Part shown: positions 34,194 to 43,289 of the stretch, piece after piece
How positions within the stretch are numbered: position 1 is the first letter of the stretch
Layout: each line of letters begins with the position of its first letter
NCBI RefSeq assembly: GCF_001687665.2
Contig: NZ_CP016543.2
Location: forward strand, 682,001 to 746,000
Direction of reading: 5' to 3'
DNA from: Planococcus donghaensis
GTDB lineage: Bacteria; Bacillota; Bacilli; Bacillales_A; Planococcaceae
DNA length: 64,000 bases
Translations under genes and position numbers: made by a program
The notes under the pieces: model-generated
Database searches by the model: none
What the model was told of the DNA's origin: nothing
The model's input: only the letters and a program-made list of their open reading frames with translations

Positions 34194-35819
34194 TTAGTTT
34201 TTTGCCGGCAAATCTTCTACGTCTTTTTCTTCCTGTTCTTCTTGTTCGATTTTGTGAATCATACTGCCAACAGAAGAAATACGCCCTTGAATGTCTTTAT
34301 GTGTTAAGTGTTTTCGTTCGAGCATGGTCGGAGATTCGACGCCTGCAGCCGCTGCCACGTTAAACAAACCAGCACGCAACGACATAACATAATTGGCAAC
34401 GCGGTACATCTTCTCGCCAACCACTAAACCGTCTTGTAGGTCAGGGTCTGTCGTTGCAACACCAACCGGGCACGTGTTCGTATGACAAACTCCTGCCATG
34501 ATGCAGCCAACACTGATCATAAATCCTCGCGCGATATTGACAAGGTCAGCCCCCATCGAAAGGGCGATCGCTATTTTATCAGGTGTGATGAGTTTACCAG
34601 AAGCGATCAACTTTACGCGGTCACGTACGCCGTATTGCCGAAGCAATTCATCGACAATCGGTAAGGCAGTCAAGATCGGCAAACCGACTGAATCGGCAAG
34701 TTCTTGGTAAGTCGCACCAGTTCCACCTTCACCACCATCGATGGTGATAAAGTCAGGCCCTTTGCCGCTGTCTTTCATAATTTGAACCATTTCCTCAAGT
34801 CCTTCAACATCTCCAACGACAATTTTCATACCAACCGGTTTGCCGCCAACTTCACGCATTTCTTCGATAAAATCAAACAGCTTTTCAAACGAATCGTATT
34901 CTGTGAAACGGTTTGGACTGTTTACGGTTTTACCCGGTTCAATCAACCGAATACGCGCAATTTCTTCGGTTACTTTCTGACCTTCTAAATGGCCACCACG
35001 TGTTTTCGCACCTTGTGCGAGTTTCACTTCAAAAGCTTTTACTTTTTCCATGTCAGCTTTTTCTTTAAAAGCTTCCCACGAAAACTCGCCGCCTGGCGTT
35101 CGTACGCCAAAAAGACCGGGACCAATTTGCATGATTAAATCGGTGTCCCCAGCTAAATGATGATCCGAAATTCCACCTTCCCCGGTATTCATCCATGTAC
35201 CACCTGCAATGCCAAGCCCTTTGGATAGGGCCGTAATGGCATTTTCTCCTAAAGCCCCGTAGCTCATAGCAGACATGCCCACTTGTCCTTTAATCCGGAA
35301 GGGTTGCCTGCAATAGCCTTCACCGAGCACTACTGCATCTTCATCACGTAAATAATAGGGATCCGTAAGAACTTCTTCGCGGTGTTCTTTTCTCGACATT
35401 AATCCTTCATGGTCAACAACATATTGGTAAGTTGTCACTTTTTTGCTGTTGTCAATCTTCAGTTCTGTCCGTAATTTCGGAAACAGTGAATTTCGGATGT
35501 AAAAACCGTCTTCTGCAAAATTACGACTTGATCCAAATCCAATTAACCGTTCATTGTATTTTCCGGCTTTGACGATATCTTGGTATTGCATACGTGAAAA
35601 GGGAAGCCCTTCGTTGTCGCCAGAAAATAAATATTGGCGTAGTTCAGGCCCAACATGTTCAGCCATATAGCGAACTCGTCCAAGTAACGGGAAATTGCGT
35701 AAAACGGCATGTTGTTTTTGATGATTGTCTTTTTGATAAATGTAGGCAATATAAGCAAGTGGAGCTGCGATAGTCGACCCCACGAGTGCGGATGGTAAGT
35801 ATTTCGTTATTTTCCCCAT
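34194..35819 (-). CDS. FMN-binding glutamate-synthase-related protein (YerD-like)
   Basis: A 541-residue protein with an N-terminal membrane helix (~8-28), then a glutamate-synthase-type FMN/Fe-S alpha/beta barrel: GQVGMSAMSYGALGENAI, NTGEGGISDHHL, PDFITIDGGEGGTGATY and the cluster-type CIMAGVCHTNTCPVGVAT (Cys spacing C-x5-C-x4-C). It lacks the glutaminase domain, so it is a GltB-synthase-domain homologue like Bacillus YerD rather than full glutamate synthase. ATG 35819 is preferred because AAAGGTGG lies 6 bases before it. It is preceded by an NAD(P)-binding gene 23 bases upstream, which could supply electrons. Substrate unknown. Confidence 0.9.
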   Translation of the reverse strand: MGKITKYLPSALVGSTIAAPLAYIAYIYQKDNHQKQHAVLRNFPLLGRVRYMAEHVGPELRQYLFSGDNEGLPFSRMQYQDIVKAGKYNERLIGFGSSRNFAEDGFYIRNSLFPKLRTELKIDNSKKVTTYQYVVDHEGLMSRKEHREEVLTDPYYLRDEDAVVLGEGYCRQPFRIKGQVGMSAMSYGALGENAITALSKGLGIAGGTWMNTGEGGISDHHLAGDTDLIMQIGPGLFGVRTPGGEFSWEAFKEKADMEKVKAFEVKLAQGAKTRGGHLEGQKVTEEIARIRLIEPGKTVNSPNRFTEYDSFEKLFDFIEEMREVGGKPVGMKIVVGDVEGLEEMVQIMKDSGKGPDFITIDGGEGGTGATYQELADSVGLPILTALPIVDELLRQYGVRDRVKLIASGKLITPDKIAIALSMGADLVNIARGFMISVGCIMAGVCHTNTCPVGVATTDPDLQDGLVVGEKMYRVANYVMSLRAGLFNVAAAAGVESPTMLERKHLTHKDIQGRISSVGSMIHKIEQEEQEEKDVEDLPAKN

Positions 35820-35842
35820 AAAATCCACCTTTTTTTAGTTTT

Positions 35843-36466
35843 TTATACGCTCTTGAATGCATTTTCAATCGGAGTGTTTCCAGGTACCACTTTTAATGTT
35901 TTATTGTATGTAGCTTTATTCGTAAGAGATTCAACTAAAACAGCAGCGACGTCTTCATAAGGAATTTCCATAACCTTTTTGCGTGGGGAAGTAATGACAT
36001 CAATCGTGCCTTTTCCTGGTTTGTGAACGCCGCGGCTCGAATAAACGACTGTATACGTAAAGACGTCTAACTTAATAAGTTCTTCAGGGATTTTCTTGCC
36101 ACCCGTGTCTTGAGATTCAGCAGATTCATCTACGCGAGCTGGGCTCAAATAAACAACTCGTTCAATTCCTTGAGTGCGCGCTTCTTCCATCGCACGAGCT
36201 ACCGCTTCTTTATCAACAAGTACGTTTCTGTTTTCACCCGCTGTTGGATTTGCCCCAGCTATATAAATAATCGCTTCGCATCCCGAAATCGCATCTACAA
36301 AATCGTAATCTTTCGTGACACATACATCGGCAGCACCAATCATTTTCAGCTCTTCTGCCCGATTCTCGGTTTCTGCAATCGTGATGGCTTCATGGTTTTC
36401 GGCAGCGAGCTTTTTTAACACATACTCTCCGACATCACCGCCACCACCAAATACGAATACTTTCAT
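35843..36466 (-). CDS. NAD(P)-binding Rossmann-fold oxidoreductase (atypical SDR, NmrA/YhfK-like)
   Basis: A 207-residue protein. The N-terminus MKVFVFGGGGDVGEYVLKKL is a Rossmann dinucleotide loop. GCEAIIYIAGANP, GIERVVYLSPARV and YTVVYSSRGVHKPG follow the order seen in atypical SDRs of the NmrA/YhfK class, which lack a classical Tyr-Lys pair. ATG 36466 follows GGGAGGG; a longer frame to 36661 has no ribosome site. First gene of a two-gene operon with the YerD-like protein. May provide reducing equivalents or sense redox state (inference). Confidence 0.85.
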   Translation of the reverse strand: MKVFVFGGGGDVGEYVLKKLAAENHEAITIAETENRAEELKMIGAADVCVTKDYDFVDAISGCEAIIYIAGANPTAGENRNVLVDKEAVARAMEEARTQGIERVVYLSPARVDESAESQDTGGKKIPEELIKLDVFTYTVVYSSRGVHKPGKGTIDVITSPRKKVMEIPYEDVAAVLVESLTNKATYNKTLKVVPGNTPIENAFKSV

Positions 36467-36572
36467 CCAATCCCTCCCCGTGTAAAATGCTGTATTCAAC
36501 TTTTCCCTTCTGCTTGGAGGATGAAACCATTTAATAGGAAAGAACGGGTGTAATTTAGAAAGGGAGATAAGC

Positions 36573-36612
36573 AAAAAAGCAGAAACCAATTCACTGGTTT
36601 CTGCTTTTTGTA
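36573..36612. terminator. Bidirectional-looking terminator between DinB and NAD(P)-binding genes
   Basis: AAAAGCAGAAACCA/TGGTTTCTGCTTTT stem. The minus strand ends in six T residues and serves the DinB gene. Confidence 0.9.
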
Positions 36613-36630
36613 CGTACTTATATGATAAGT

Positions 36631-37152
36631 CTACTTTAGTACACCTAAATATTCTTCCCAAGGCCCGACATCTTTTCGGTACCTTTCTGCCATCACCCTT
36701 ACAATTTGAGAAAGATGTGTTAAATCATGCACCATCCATGTAGAAATCAGTTCTCTTAGTTTCACTTTACCAAACACAGGATGTTCTCCAGTTAACTCGA
36801 ATTGTGAGTCGGATTTGATCAAGTCTTTGACAATTTCAATATTTTGTAAACGTAGCTGTTTGAATTCAGCCAGTTTTTGCTCGAGTGAGGTTTTCGGTGG
36901 ATTTGTGATATGAGCATCCCGATCAAATGGAGGAAAAGACTTGTTTTCGCTTTCTGCTAAAATGGTTTTTATCCTAGGGATCCAGTTCGTTTTTTCGCAT
37001 TCAATTAAATGATCGATAACTTGAGAAGTATTCCAAGTTCCTTGTCCTTCATTGCAGGTTAGCCAATCGTTCGATAAATTAGATAAAAAACTAGCTAAAG
37101 TTTGTGGTGTGGCTTCTAGAATTTGTATGGCTTCGTCTAAAGAAAAATTCAT
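36631..37152 (-). CDS. DinB family protein (putative metal-dependent)
   Basis: A 173-residue four-helix-bundle protein of the DinB/YfiT superfamily. The three histidines that bind metal in the family are present: His48 (SQVIDHLIECE), His142 and His146 (WMVHDLTHLSQIVRVM). Some members are thiol S-transferases using bacillithiol, but the substrate is not predictable. A GGAGGAAATT ribosome site precedes ATG 37152. Monocistronic. Confidence 0.92.
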   Translation of the reverse strand: MNFSLDEAIQILEATPQTLASFLSNLSNDWLTCNEGQGTWNTSQVIDHLIECEKTNWIPRIKTILAESENKSFPPFDRDAHITNPPKTSLEQKLAEFKQLRLQNIEIVKDLIKSDSQFELTGEHPVFGKVKLRELISTWMVHDLTHLSQIVRVMAERYRKDVGPWEEYLGVLK

Positions 37153-37503
37153 AAAATTTCCTCCTTGTTATAAATTACTCGAATAGTAGAGTAGCGAAAG
37201 AGCCCATATAGTTATTACATTTACAGCGTACCATTTAATTAAACTGAAGAAGTACTTTTCTTAGGAGCATATAGTTTCTATATTTCGTTTTGAAAGCAGC
37301 TGTCTATTTAAGTTATACAAAGGCTCCATAAAGTAAGTTTTTAAAACCGGCAGTTAGGGAAATAAAAGGAGTATGTCAAAGTTTTGAAGAATCTAATTAA
37401 GTAATGGAGTTAGCAGATTGACGTCTCGATCTCCACATAAATTTTGCCGAATCGATATAAGGGTTAAAGATGAAATACTTAGGAGAAGAAGGGCGGTACA
37501 TAC
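37153..37503. other. Intergenic region upstream of crtP
   Basis: A 351-bp gap between divergent genes with no gene-like frame. A weak sigma-B-like pair (GTTTTT near 37337 and GGGAAA near 37357) is present but has two mismatches in each element, so I do not rely on it. No riboswitch fold was recognised. Confidence 0.5.
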
Positions 37504-39006
37504 ATGAGCAATTCACAAAAATCCGTTATTGTTATTGGTGGCGGACTTGGCGGCTTATCAGCGGCAATTTCTCTTGCGCAACAAGGATACGAAGTTTCGT
37601 TATATGAAAAAAATGATCACATTGGCGGGAAAGTCAATCGTTTAGAGCAGGATGGATTTGGGTTTGACCTTGGTCCATCGATTTTAACGATGCCGCATGT
37701 TTTCGATAAGTTGTTTCAAGGGAGCGGCAAGCGCATGGAAGATTATGTGCAAATTCAGCGACTCAACCGGGAGTGGCGCTCGTTTTTCCCTGATGGCACG
37801 GTACTCGATTTGTACCACGACCTTGATTTGATGCAGCGTGAAAATCCTGCACTTTCTCGAAAAGACATGAAAGAGTATTACGCATTATTAAAATACGCGC
37901 AGAAAATTTACAAAACGACTGAACACAGTTATTTAAAAGAAGGTTTTGAGTCACCTGCTGAAGCAGTTGCACAAAACGGTATTTTGGCAACATTAACTGG
38001 CTTTGATTTGACATCTACTATGTATAGCGCGATTTCCAAACGCATTAGTAATCCTCATTTGCGTGACATGCTTTCGTACTATGTGAAGTATGTCGGGTCT
38101 TCTCCATATAGTGCGCCAGCCGTATTGAATATGATGATTTATATGCAACATGCGCAAGGTTGTTGGTATGTAAAAGGCGGCACACATAAACTGGCAGAAG
38201 GATTGACGAAGCTTGCAGAAGAAATCGGCGTTAAACTCCATACAGGTATGGGTGTCATTCGTGCGTTAACAAGCGAAGACGACAAAATCGTTGGTATTGA
38301 ACTAGAAGATGGTTCGTTTAAAAAGGCCGATTATTATGTATCGAATATGGAAGTGATTCCGTTTTATAAAAAAATGGTGGCGGCAGATGAAAGCTTTGTT
38401 GCGGATTTGAAGAAGAAATACGAACCCGCAAGTTCAGGACTTGTGTTGCATCTCGGCGTGAAAAAAACCTACCCATTTTTAAATCATCACAACTTTTTCT
38501 TCTCGGAAAACTTGTATGAACAAATGGAGAAAGTGTTTGAAAAACACGAGTTGCCCGATGACCCAACCATTTACTTAGTCAACGTCAATAAAACCGATCC
38601 GACACAAGCGCCAGAAGGGCACGAAAACATTAAGATTTTGCCACACATTCCGTATATCCAAGACAATCCGTTTACACCTGAAGATTATGCGAAGTTTGAA
38701 GAAATTGTTCTCGATAAACTAGAACGCATGGGCATGCATGGCCTGCGGGACAATATTGTCACACGTGACGTTTGGACGCCACACGACATCGAACGCGTTT
38801 ACGGTTCAGACCGCGGGGCAATTTATGGCACGGTTTCCGATAAAAAGAAAAACGGTGGCTTTAAGCATAAAAAGCAAAGCGAATTATACGACAACCTGTA
38901 CTTTGTCGGCGGCACAGTCAATCCAGGTGGCGGTATGCCAATGGTGACCTTGAGTGGGCAACAAGTGAGCGATAAAATTGTGAAACGTGATCAGGCTGGT
39001 AAGTAG
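37504..39006 (+). CDS. crtP: 4,4'-diaponeurosporene oxygenase-type carotenoid oxidase (CrtP/CrtNb)
   Basis: A 500-residue FAD-dependent amine-oxidase-fold enzyme of the phytoene-desaturase superfamily. The dinucleotide loop is VIVIGGGLGGLSAAISLAQQ. Segments such as HIGGKVNR, GFGFDLGPSILTMP, EWRSFFPDGT, HHNFFF, DPTIYLVNVNKTD, HIPYIQD, RGAIYG and the C-terminal VGGTVNPGGGMPMVTLSGQQ match Staphylococcus aureus CrtP (recalled), which oxidises the terminal methyl of 4,4'-diaponeurosporene to an aldehyde or acid. Planococcus makes C30 carotenoids of this class. Unlike staphylococci, no crtM, crtN, crtQ or crtO lies next to it, so the pathway is split. A short membrane peptide follows in the same transcript. 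Confidence 0.88.
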   Translation: MSNSQKSVIVIGGGLGGLSAAISLAQQGYEVSLYEKNDHIGGKVNRLEQDGFGFDLGPSILTMPHVFDKLFQGSGKRMEDYVQIQRLNREWRSFFPDGTVLDLYHDLDLMQRENPALSRKDMKEYYALLKYAQKIYKTTEHSYLKEGFESPAEAVAQNGILATLTGFDLTSTMYSAISKRISNPHLRDMLSYYVKYVGSSPYSAPAVLNMMIYMQHAQGCWYVKGGTHKLAEGLTKLAEEIGVKLHTGMGVIRALTSEDDKIVGIELEDGSFKKADYYVSNMEVIPFYKKMVAADESFVADLKKKYEPASSGLVLHLGVKKTYPFLNHHNFFFSENLYEQMEKVFEKHELPDDPTIYLVNVNKTDPTQAPEGHENIKILPHIPYIQDNPFTPEDYAKFEEIVLDKLERMGMHGLRDNIVTRDVWTPHDIERVYGSDRGAIYGTVSDKKKNGGFKHKKQSELYDNLYFVGGTVNPGGGMPMVTLSGQQVSDKIVKRDQAGK

Positions 39007-39026
39007 CGTTAGAAAGGGGCAAGTCG

Positions 39027-39170
39027 ATGAGCTTCATAGAGGATTTAATGGGTGCGATTTTCGATTTATTAAAACTTTTTGGTTACTTTGTAGCTGGGGT
39101 AATCGTCGTGTCAATCGTCATGTACGGCCTTGCTGGATTATTCGATTTGATCAGCTATCTGTACTTCTAG
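39027..39170 (+). CDS. Small 47-residue membrane protein downstream of crtP
   Basis: ATG 39027 has AAAGGGG 7 bases upstream and codes for a 47-residue protein: a short polar start (MSFIEDLMGAIFDLL), one membrane helix (FVAGVIVVSIVMYGLAGLF) and a short aromatic end (LISYLYF). It starts 20 bases after the crtP stop and is followed by a terminator, so it is co-transcribed with crtP. No homologue is known to me. It may help CrtP at the membrane or be independent. Confidence 0.7.
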   Translation: MSFIEDLMGAIFDLLKLFGYFVAGVIVVSIVMYGLAGLFDLISYLYF

Positions 39171-39184
39171 CGTTGGAATAGTAA

Positions 39185-39233
39185 CAAAGACCATTTGATG
39201 AAATCAATCGATTTCGAAGATGGTCTTTTTCGT
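39185..39233 (+). terminator. Intrinsic terminator of the crtP operon
   Basis: AAAGACCAT/ATGGTCTTT outer stem with an inner GAAAT/ATTTC stem, then five T residues. Confidence 0.85.
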
Positions 39234-39336
39234 TTTATTCAACACGTAGAGTAACGTAATTCTGATTATTATGTATAATTGGGTTAATTGGTCGAACCAA
39301 TTTTATGATGAAACGCAAAAAAGGGAGCGAATCAAT

Positions 39337-40722
39337 ATGGCACTAGCAAATCAAGAGACGATTTTGGATAGTTTAAAAGAGCATTTAACCGCTGAGCAAA
39401 TCAGTGTTAACGAAACAATTAAAGAACTGCATGGCCAAGACGAGTCGTATCATCAGATGAAGTTGCCAGATATCGTGGTTTTTCCTGAAACAACAGAACA
39501 AGTTTCAGCAATTATGAAAATATCCGCACAATACAAAATCCCGGTTATTCCGTTTGGTCTAGGTTCAAGTTTAGAAGGCCATGTCATTCCGCAAAGCGGT
39601 GGAATAACAATTGATTTTTCCTTGATGAACAACGTATTAGACGTTTATGAAGAAGATTTTTTAGTGAGAGTGCAGCCTGGAGTGACGCGCACGCAACTGA
39701 ATAAAGAGTTAAAGAAGTATGGGTTGTTTTTCACCGTAGATCCTGGAGCTGATGCCACACTCGGTGGAATGGTCGCAACAAATGCAAGCGGTACGACGAC
39801 AGTGAGGTACGGCGTTATGCGCGACCAAGTACGTGATTTGGAAGTGGTGTTGGCAGATGGTACCGTCATTCACACCGGAAGTAAGGCAGCAAAATCTTCA
39901 TCGGGTCTTCATTTAAATGGCTTGTTTGTCGGTTCTGAAGGGACGCTCGGATGCTTTACTGAAATGACGCTACGTGTTTACGGAATTCCAGAATTTATCA
40001 CCGCAGCACGTGCATCGTTTGAGACCGTGAAAGATGCGGTAGAAGCGGTTGTTTCTATTTTGCAAGCGGGCATTCCAATTGCACGAGTTGAACTATTAGA
40101 TGAAGAATCCATGAGACAAGTTAATAAATACAACGATACAGCTTATCTCGAAAAACCAACTCTGTTTTTAGAGTTTCATGGCAACGAGGCCGGGTTGCAA
40201 CAAGATGTTGAGTTTACGCAAGAAATCGTTCAAGGACATGGCTGCACAGAAGTAGCTTTTGAAACAGATACAGCCGCACGGAATCGTTTATGGGAAGCAC
40301 GCCATACATTGGCCTATGCGTATATCCATGCGCATCCAGGCAAAAAAATGATGGTAACGGATGTTTGCTTGCCAATTTCAGAACTGGCTGGAGCAGTAGA
40401 ACATGCACGTGAAAACCTATTAGAATTAGGATTACCTGGCGGAGTTCTTGGACATGTTGGCGATGGCAATTACCACGCGCTCATTATGATTGATATGAAC
40501 AATCAAGAAGAAGTAGAAAAATCACAGGAGTTCAACGAACGTATTGTGTTGTACGCACTTGAAAGAGGCGGTACGTGTACAGGGGAGCACGGTGTGGGCA
40601 TTGGTAAGCAAAAATATCAGCGTCAAGAACATGGCGGTGCTTTTGATGTCATGGAAAAAATTAAAGTCGCTCTAGATCCTGCTAATCTATTAAATCCGGG
40701 GAAGAATATAAAAGGAGAGTAA
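39337..40722 (+). CDS. FAD-linked oxidase, GlcD / D-lactate dehydrogenase type
   Basis: A 461-residue flavoprotein of the PCMH/VAO family. The FAD-binding half contains PVIPFGLGSSLEGHVIPQSG and TLGGMVATNASGTTTVRYG; the C-terminal FAD-oxidase_C half contains GHVGDGNYHALIMID and GGTCTGEHGVGIGKQKY. Family members oxidise D-lactate, glycolate or 2-hydroxyglutarate. It is not next to glcE or glcF, so it resembles the stand-alone D-lactate dehydrogenase (cytochrome) type. ATG 39337 follows AAGGGAG by 9 bases; ATG 39271 is upstream without a site. Specificity not decidable. Confidence 0.9.
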   Translation: MALANQETILDSLKEHLTAEQISVNETIKELHGQDESYHQMKLPDIVVFPETTEQVSAIMKISAQYKIPVIPFGLGSSLEGHVIPQSGGITIDFSLMNNVLDVYEEDFLVRVQPGVTRTQLNKELKKYGLFFTVDPGADATLGGMVATNASGTTTVRYGVMRDQVRDLEVVLADGTVIHTGSKAAKSSSGLHLNGLFVGSEGTLGCFTEMTLRVYGIPEFITAARASFETVKDAVEAVVSILQAGIPIARVELLDEESMRQVNKYNDTAYLEKPTLFLEFHGNEAGLQQDVEFTQEIVQGHGCTEVAFETDTAARNRLWEARHTLAYAYIHAHPGKKMMVTDVCLPISELAGAVEHARENLLELGLPGGVLGHVGDGNYHALIMIDMNNQEEVEKSQEFNERIVLYALERGGTCTGEHGVGIGKQKYQRQEHGGAFDVMEKIKVALDPANLLNPGKNIKGE

Positions 40723-40730
40723 ATAGTGAG

Positions 40731-40760
40731 TAGCCGACCATATTGTGGTCGGCTTTTTCT
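40731..40760 (+). terminator. Intrinsic terminator after the GlcD-type gene
   Basis: AGCCGACCA/TGGTCGGCT stem with a 5-base loop and five T residues. Confidence 0.9.
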
Positions 40761-40767
40761 ATGGATT

Positions 40768-40802
40768 AAAAAAGGTAGCTAGGAATTTCCTAGCTACCTT
40801 TG
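40768..40802 (-). terminator. Intrinsic terminator of the SDR gene
   Basis: AAAGGTAGCTAGGAA/TTCCTAGCTACCTTT, followed on the minus strand by six T residues. Confidence 0.9.
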
Positions 40803-40811
40803 GTAATCATG

Positions 40812-41558
40812 TTATTTTGTATTTGTGAATCCGCCATCGATGCGAACTGTTTCACCGTTGATGTAATCTGCTTTTGTCAGTAAGAACGTCACAAGCTCTG
40901 CGACATCTTCTGGTTGTCCCAAGCGTTTTTGTGGAATTCCAGCCTCAGCACTTTCTTTCATATCTGGATTGTCTTCAAAGAACTTTTTCACCATTGGCGT
41001 TTGAATCGGACCAGGTGCAATGGCATTTACGCGAAGACCGTCTTTAGCATACTCCGCAACAAGACTTTTCGTCATTCCGACGATTCCATGTTTCGTTGCA
41101 CCATACGTCACAACAGAAGCTTGTCCAATGACGCCTGCGCTTGAAGCTGTATTTACAATGGAGCCTCCGCCATTTTTCAACATGGCTTCTCCGACATAAC
41201 GTAAACCGTATAAAGCGCCAAGCAAGTTAATGCCGACAATTTGATCGATTTCTTGAATATCTGTTTCAAGGAATTTTTTGCCGCTACCGGAAATGCCGGC
41301 GTTGTTGAAGAAGTAATCGATTGAGCCAAAATGCTCTAGTGTTTTGTCTACATAGTTTTTAACGTCTTCTACTTTTGAGACGTCCGCTTTAATGAAAATG
41401 GCATCGACGCCTTTTTCTTTTAGTTTTTCGACGGTTTCATTACCACTATCTTCACTAATGTCGACTACAGAGACATTGACACCTTCCTCTGCTAAATAAA
41501 AAGCAGTAGTTTGACCAAGTCCGCTAGCGCCGCCTGTAATGATTGCTGTTTTGCTCAT
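40812..41558 (-). CDS. Classical SDR-family oxidoreductase (FabG-like)
   Basis: A 248-residue classical short-chain dehydrogenase. The cofactor loop is TGGASGLGQ, the structural motif NNAG is at 85-88, and the catalytic set is Ser139/140, Tyr152 and Lys156 (SVVTYGATKHGIVGMTKSL). An Asp residue (VVDISED) after strand 2 suggests NAD preference. It ends in the usual IDGGFTNTK. The ribosome site AGGAGGAAATT precedes ATG 41558. Stand-alone gene; substrate unknown. Confidence 0.93.
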   Translation of the reverse strand: MSKTAIITGGASGLGQTTAFYLAEEGVNVSVVDISEDSGNETVEKLKEKGVDAIFIKADVSKVEDVKNYVDKTLEHFGSIDYFFNNAGISGSGKKFLETDIQEIDQIVGINLLGALYGLRYVGEAMLKNGGGSIVNTASSAGVIGQASVVTYGATKHGIVGMTKSLVAEYAKDGLRVNAIAPGPIQTPMVKKFFEDNPDMKESAEAGIPQKRLGQPEDVAELVTFLLTKADYINGETVRIDGGFTNTK

Positions 41559-41722
41559 TGCAATTTCCTCCTTTAATAAAATTAGTTTCTATAGATAGTG
41601 GTTTCCCTTTAAATGCAAAGTTAACCGAGAAATCGTAAAATTGCTTTGCTCTAGTTCTGTATAAGTATCAACGAATCGCTTACACTTTAAGAAACAATGT
41701 TAGTTACGTGAGGAGGATGAAT

Positions 41723-42502
41723 ATGAACATTGGAATCATTGGAACGGGCAACATCGCAACGTATTTATTGGAACAAGTAAACGTTAATCGCTTGGTCGAT
41801 GGTCAAGTGATTGCTTTTTTCGGGCGTAACAAGGAAGTGGGACCGCGTCTAAGTAAGCAGTATGACGTTAGTTTTTATACCGATTTCCAAGAGTTTTTAA
41901 ACACGCCACTCGATATCGTTGTAGAAGCATCAACGATCGAAGCGGCAAGTCTTTATGTGGAAGGTGTGGTCGCTCACAAAAAAGACCTCGTAGTGAGCAG
42001 CATCGGGGTATTTAAAGACATCGATTTTCTAGATAAAGTCAAAAAGTTGGCAGCGTCTTCCGGTACGATCGTCTTTCTCCCTTCAGGTGCAATTGGCGGA
42101 TTGGACGTTTTGCAATCGGCTAAAGCGGCTGGCGGTTTAAAGCAAGTTCAAATCACGACACGGAAATCTCCCGCATCGCTCGGCATAGAATCAGACGAAG
42201 AGAAAGTGGTATTCGAAGGAACTGCATATCAAGCAGTTGAAAAGCTTCCGAAGAACATCAATGTAGCGTTAGTGCTTGCCATTGCGGGAATCGGTGCTAA
42301 AAAAACGAAGGTGCGTGTGATCGTTGATCCGTCTGTTACACAAAACTCTCACACTATTGAAGCAGAAGGGGATTTTGGGCGGATGGAGTTAAAAGTTGAA
42401 AACAACCCGATGCCAAGTAACCCAAAGACCAGTCTTCTTGCAGCATTGAGTATTTTGAGCGTGTTGCAAAATAAAGAAAGTGCGCTTCGAATTGGCAACT
42501 AA
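41723..42502 (+). CDS. Aspartate dehydrogenase-like protein (NadX family)
   Basis: A 259-residue two-domain dehydrogenase. The N-terminal Rossmann loop reads NIGIIGTGNIATYLLE; the middle has VEASTIEAAS and FLPSGAIGGLDVLQS; the C-terminal half has ITTRKSPASLG and the catalytic-region NINVALVLAIAGIG, which are NadX/aspartate-dehydrogenase hallmarks. Members deaminate L-aspartate to iminoaspartate or oxaloacetate, feeding NAD synthesis or amino-acid catabolism. ATG 41723 follows AGGAGG by 6 bases. No nadA or nadC is adjacent, so the physiological role is open. Terminator follows. Confidence 0.88.
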   Translation: MNIGIIGTGNIATYLLEQVNVNRLVDGQVIAFFGRNKEVGPRLSKQYDVSFYTDFQEFLNTPLDIVVEASTIEAASLYVEGVVAHKKDLVVSSIGVFKDIDFLDKVKKLAASSGTIVFLPSGAIGGLDVLQSAKAAGGLKQVQITTRKSPASLGIESDEEKVVFEGTAYQAVEKLPKNINVALVLAIAGIGAKKTKVRVIVDPSVTQNSHTIEAEGDFGRMELKVENNPMPSNPKTSLLAALSILSVLQNKESALRIGN

Positions 42503-42523
42503 GGGATGAATTGCAAACAAAAA

Positions 42524-42558
42524 TAACGAGACAGCTTGCCCAAGCTGTCTCGTTGTTT
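42524..42558. terminator. Bidirectional terminator between NadX-like and DUF7000-like genes
   Basis: AACGAGACAGCTTG/CAAGCTGTCTCGTT with a 2-base loop and T-rich flanks on both sides. Confidence 0.92.
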
Positions 42559-42608
42559 AATAGATAAGTTGTGTAACGGATTGGTTGTGAAACTCTCCAA
42601 GTAAGCGA

Positions 42609-43097
42609 CTAACGCAGAAGTTTTTCAATGTCTTCGACCAAAAGCGCTACCCGCTCATCTATTCTTTTTATCAATTCTTCTTGATATTCAAAATCGGGGT
42701 GTTCATCTACGCAAATTTCTATAATTGAACGAATCCCATCTGCGGTAGAAGAAAGAGTGTAGTTATTTGTATCATTTTCTTTAAGTAACTGCCGGAATTC
42801 ATTTTGAATAGCTTGGTTCCGACCAACAAGCCAAACTTCAAAACGGGTCTTTTCATGAATGTACATAATCATAATTTTCAAGCCATTGTCATGTAATAGT
42901 TTAGGCGCTACCGCAAAAAAGGTTATATCCATCTGTCCTGGATAGAGGCTACTTGATATATGGTGTGACGGGTACTTATTTTTAAAATAAATTCGCAACT
43001 GTGCCATGAAGTTCATAATTCCTTGATAGGCTTCTCGTATTTCACCTGTTTTAACTTGTTCACCATAATCATAAATCCAATCGTTTAATGATCTCAT
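42609..43097 (-). CDS. Hypothetical protein, DUF7000-like
   Basis: A 162-residue soluble alpha/beta protein. The pattern LNDWIYDYGEQVKTGEI, then HISSSLYPGQMDITFFAVAP, LKIMIMYIHEKTRFEVWLVG and a C-terminal helix matches what I remember of the DUF7000 family. No catalytic motif. AAGAGGG precedes ATG 43097. Function unknown; appears monocistronic. Confidence 0.7.
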   Translation of the reverse strand: MRSLNDWIYDYGEQVKTGEIREAYQGIMNFMAQLRIYFKNKYPSHHISSSLYPGQMDITFFAVAPKLLHDNGLKIMIMYIHEKTRFEVWLVGRNQAIQNEFRQLLKENDTNNYTLSSTADGIRSIIEICVDEHPDFEYQEELIKRIDERVALLVEDIEKLLR

Positions 43098-43289
43098 GTC
43101 TCTGATCCCTCTTTTCTAAAAGGTTGGGTGTAAGTTTAATGCTGAGTGAAATAAGTAATTAGAAACGGCCCTCTTTGTATACACTATATATTTAGAGGTA
43201 ACTCTATACCGTCAGTATAATGCATGTCAGTTTCTTTTTCTTTATATTTCTATCTAGACAAATTACCAATAGTACTGGAGGTTTGCAAA

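Noticed and set aside
36467..36661. Upstream extension of the NAD(P)-binding protein
   Set aside because: The added 65 residues have no ribosome site and no family match; the Rossmann loop begins at the ATG at 36466.
37337..37362. Sigma-B promoter for crtP
   Set aside because: GTTTTT and GGGAAA each have two mismatches to GTTTAA and GGGTAT; the link to staphylococcal crt control is attractive but not supported.
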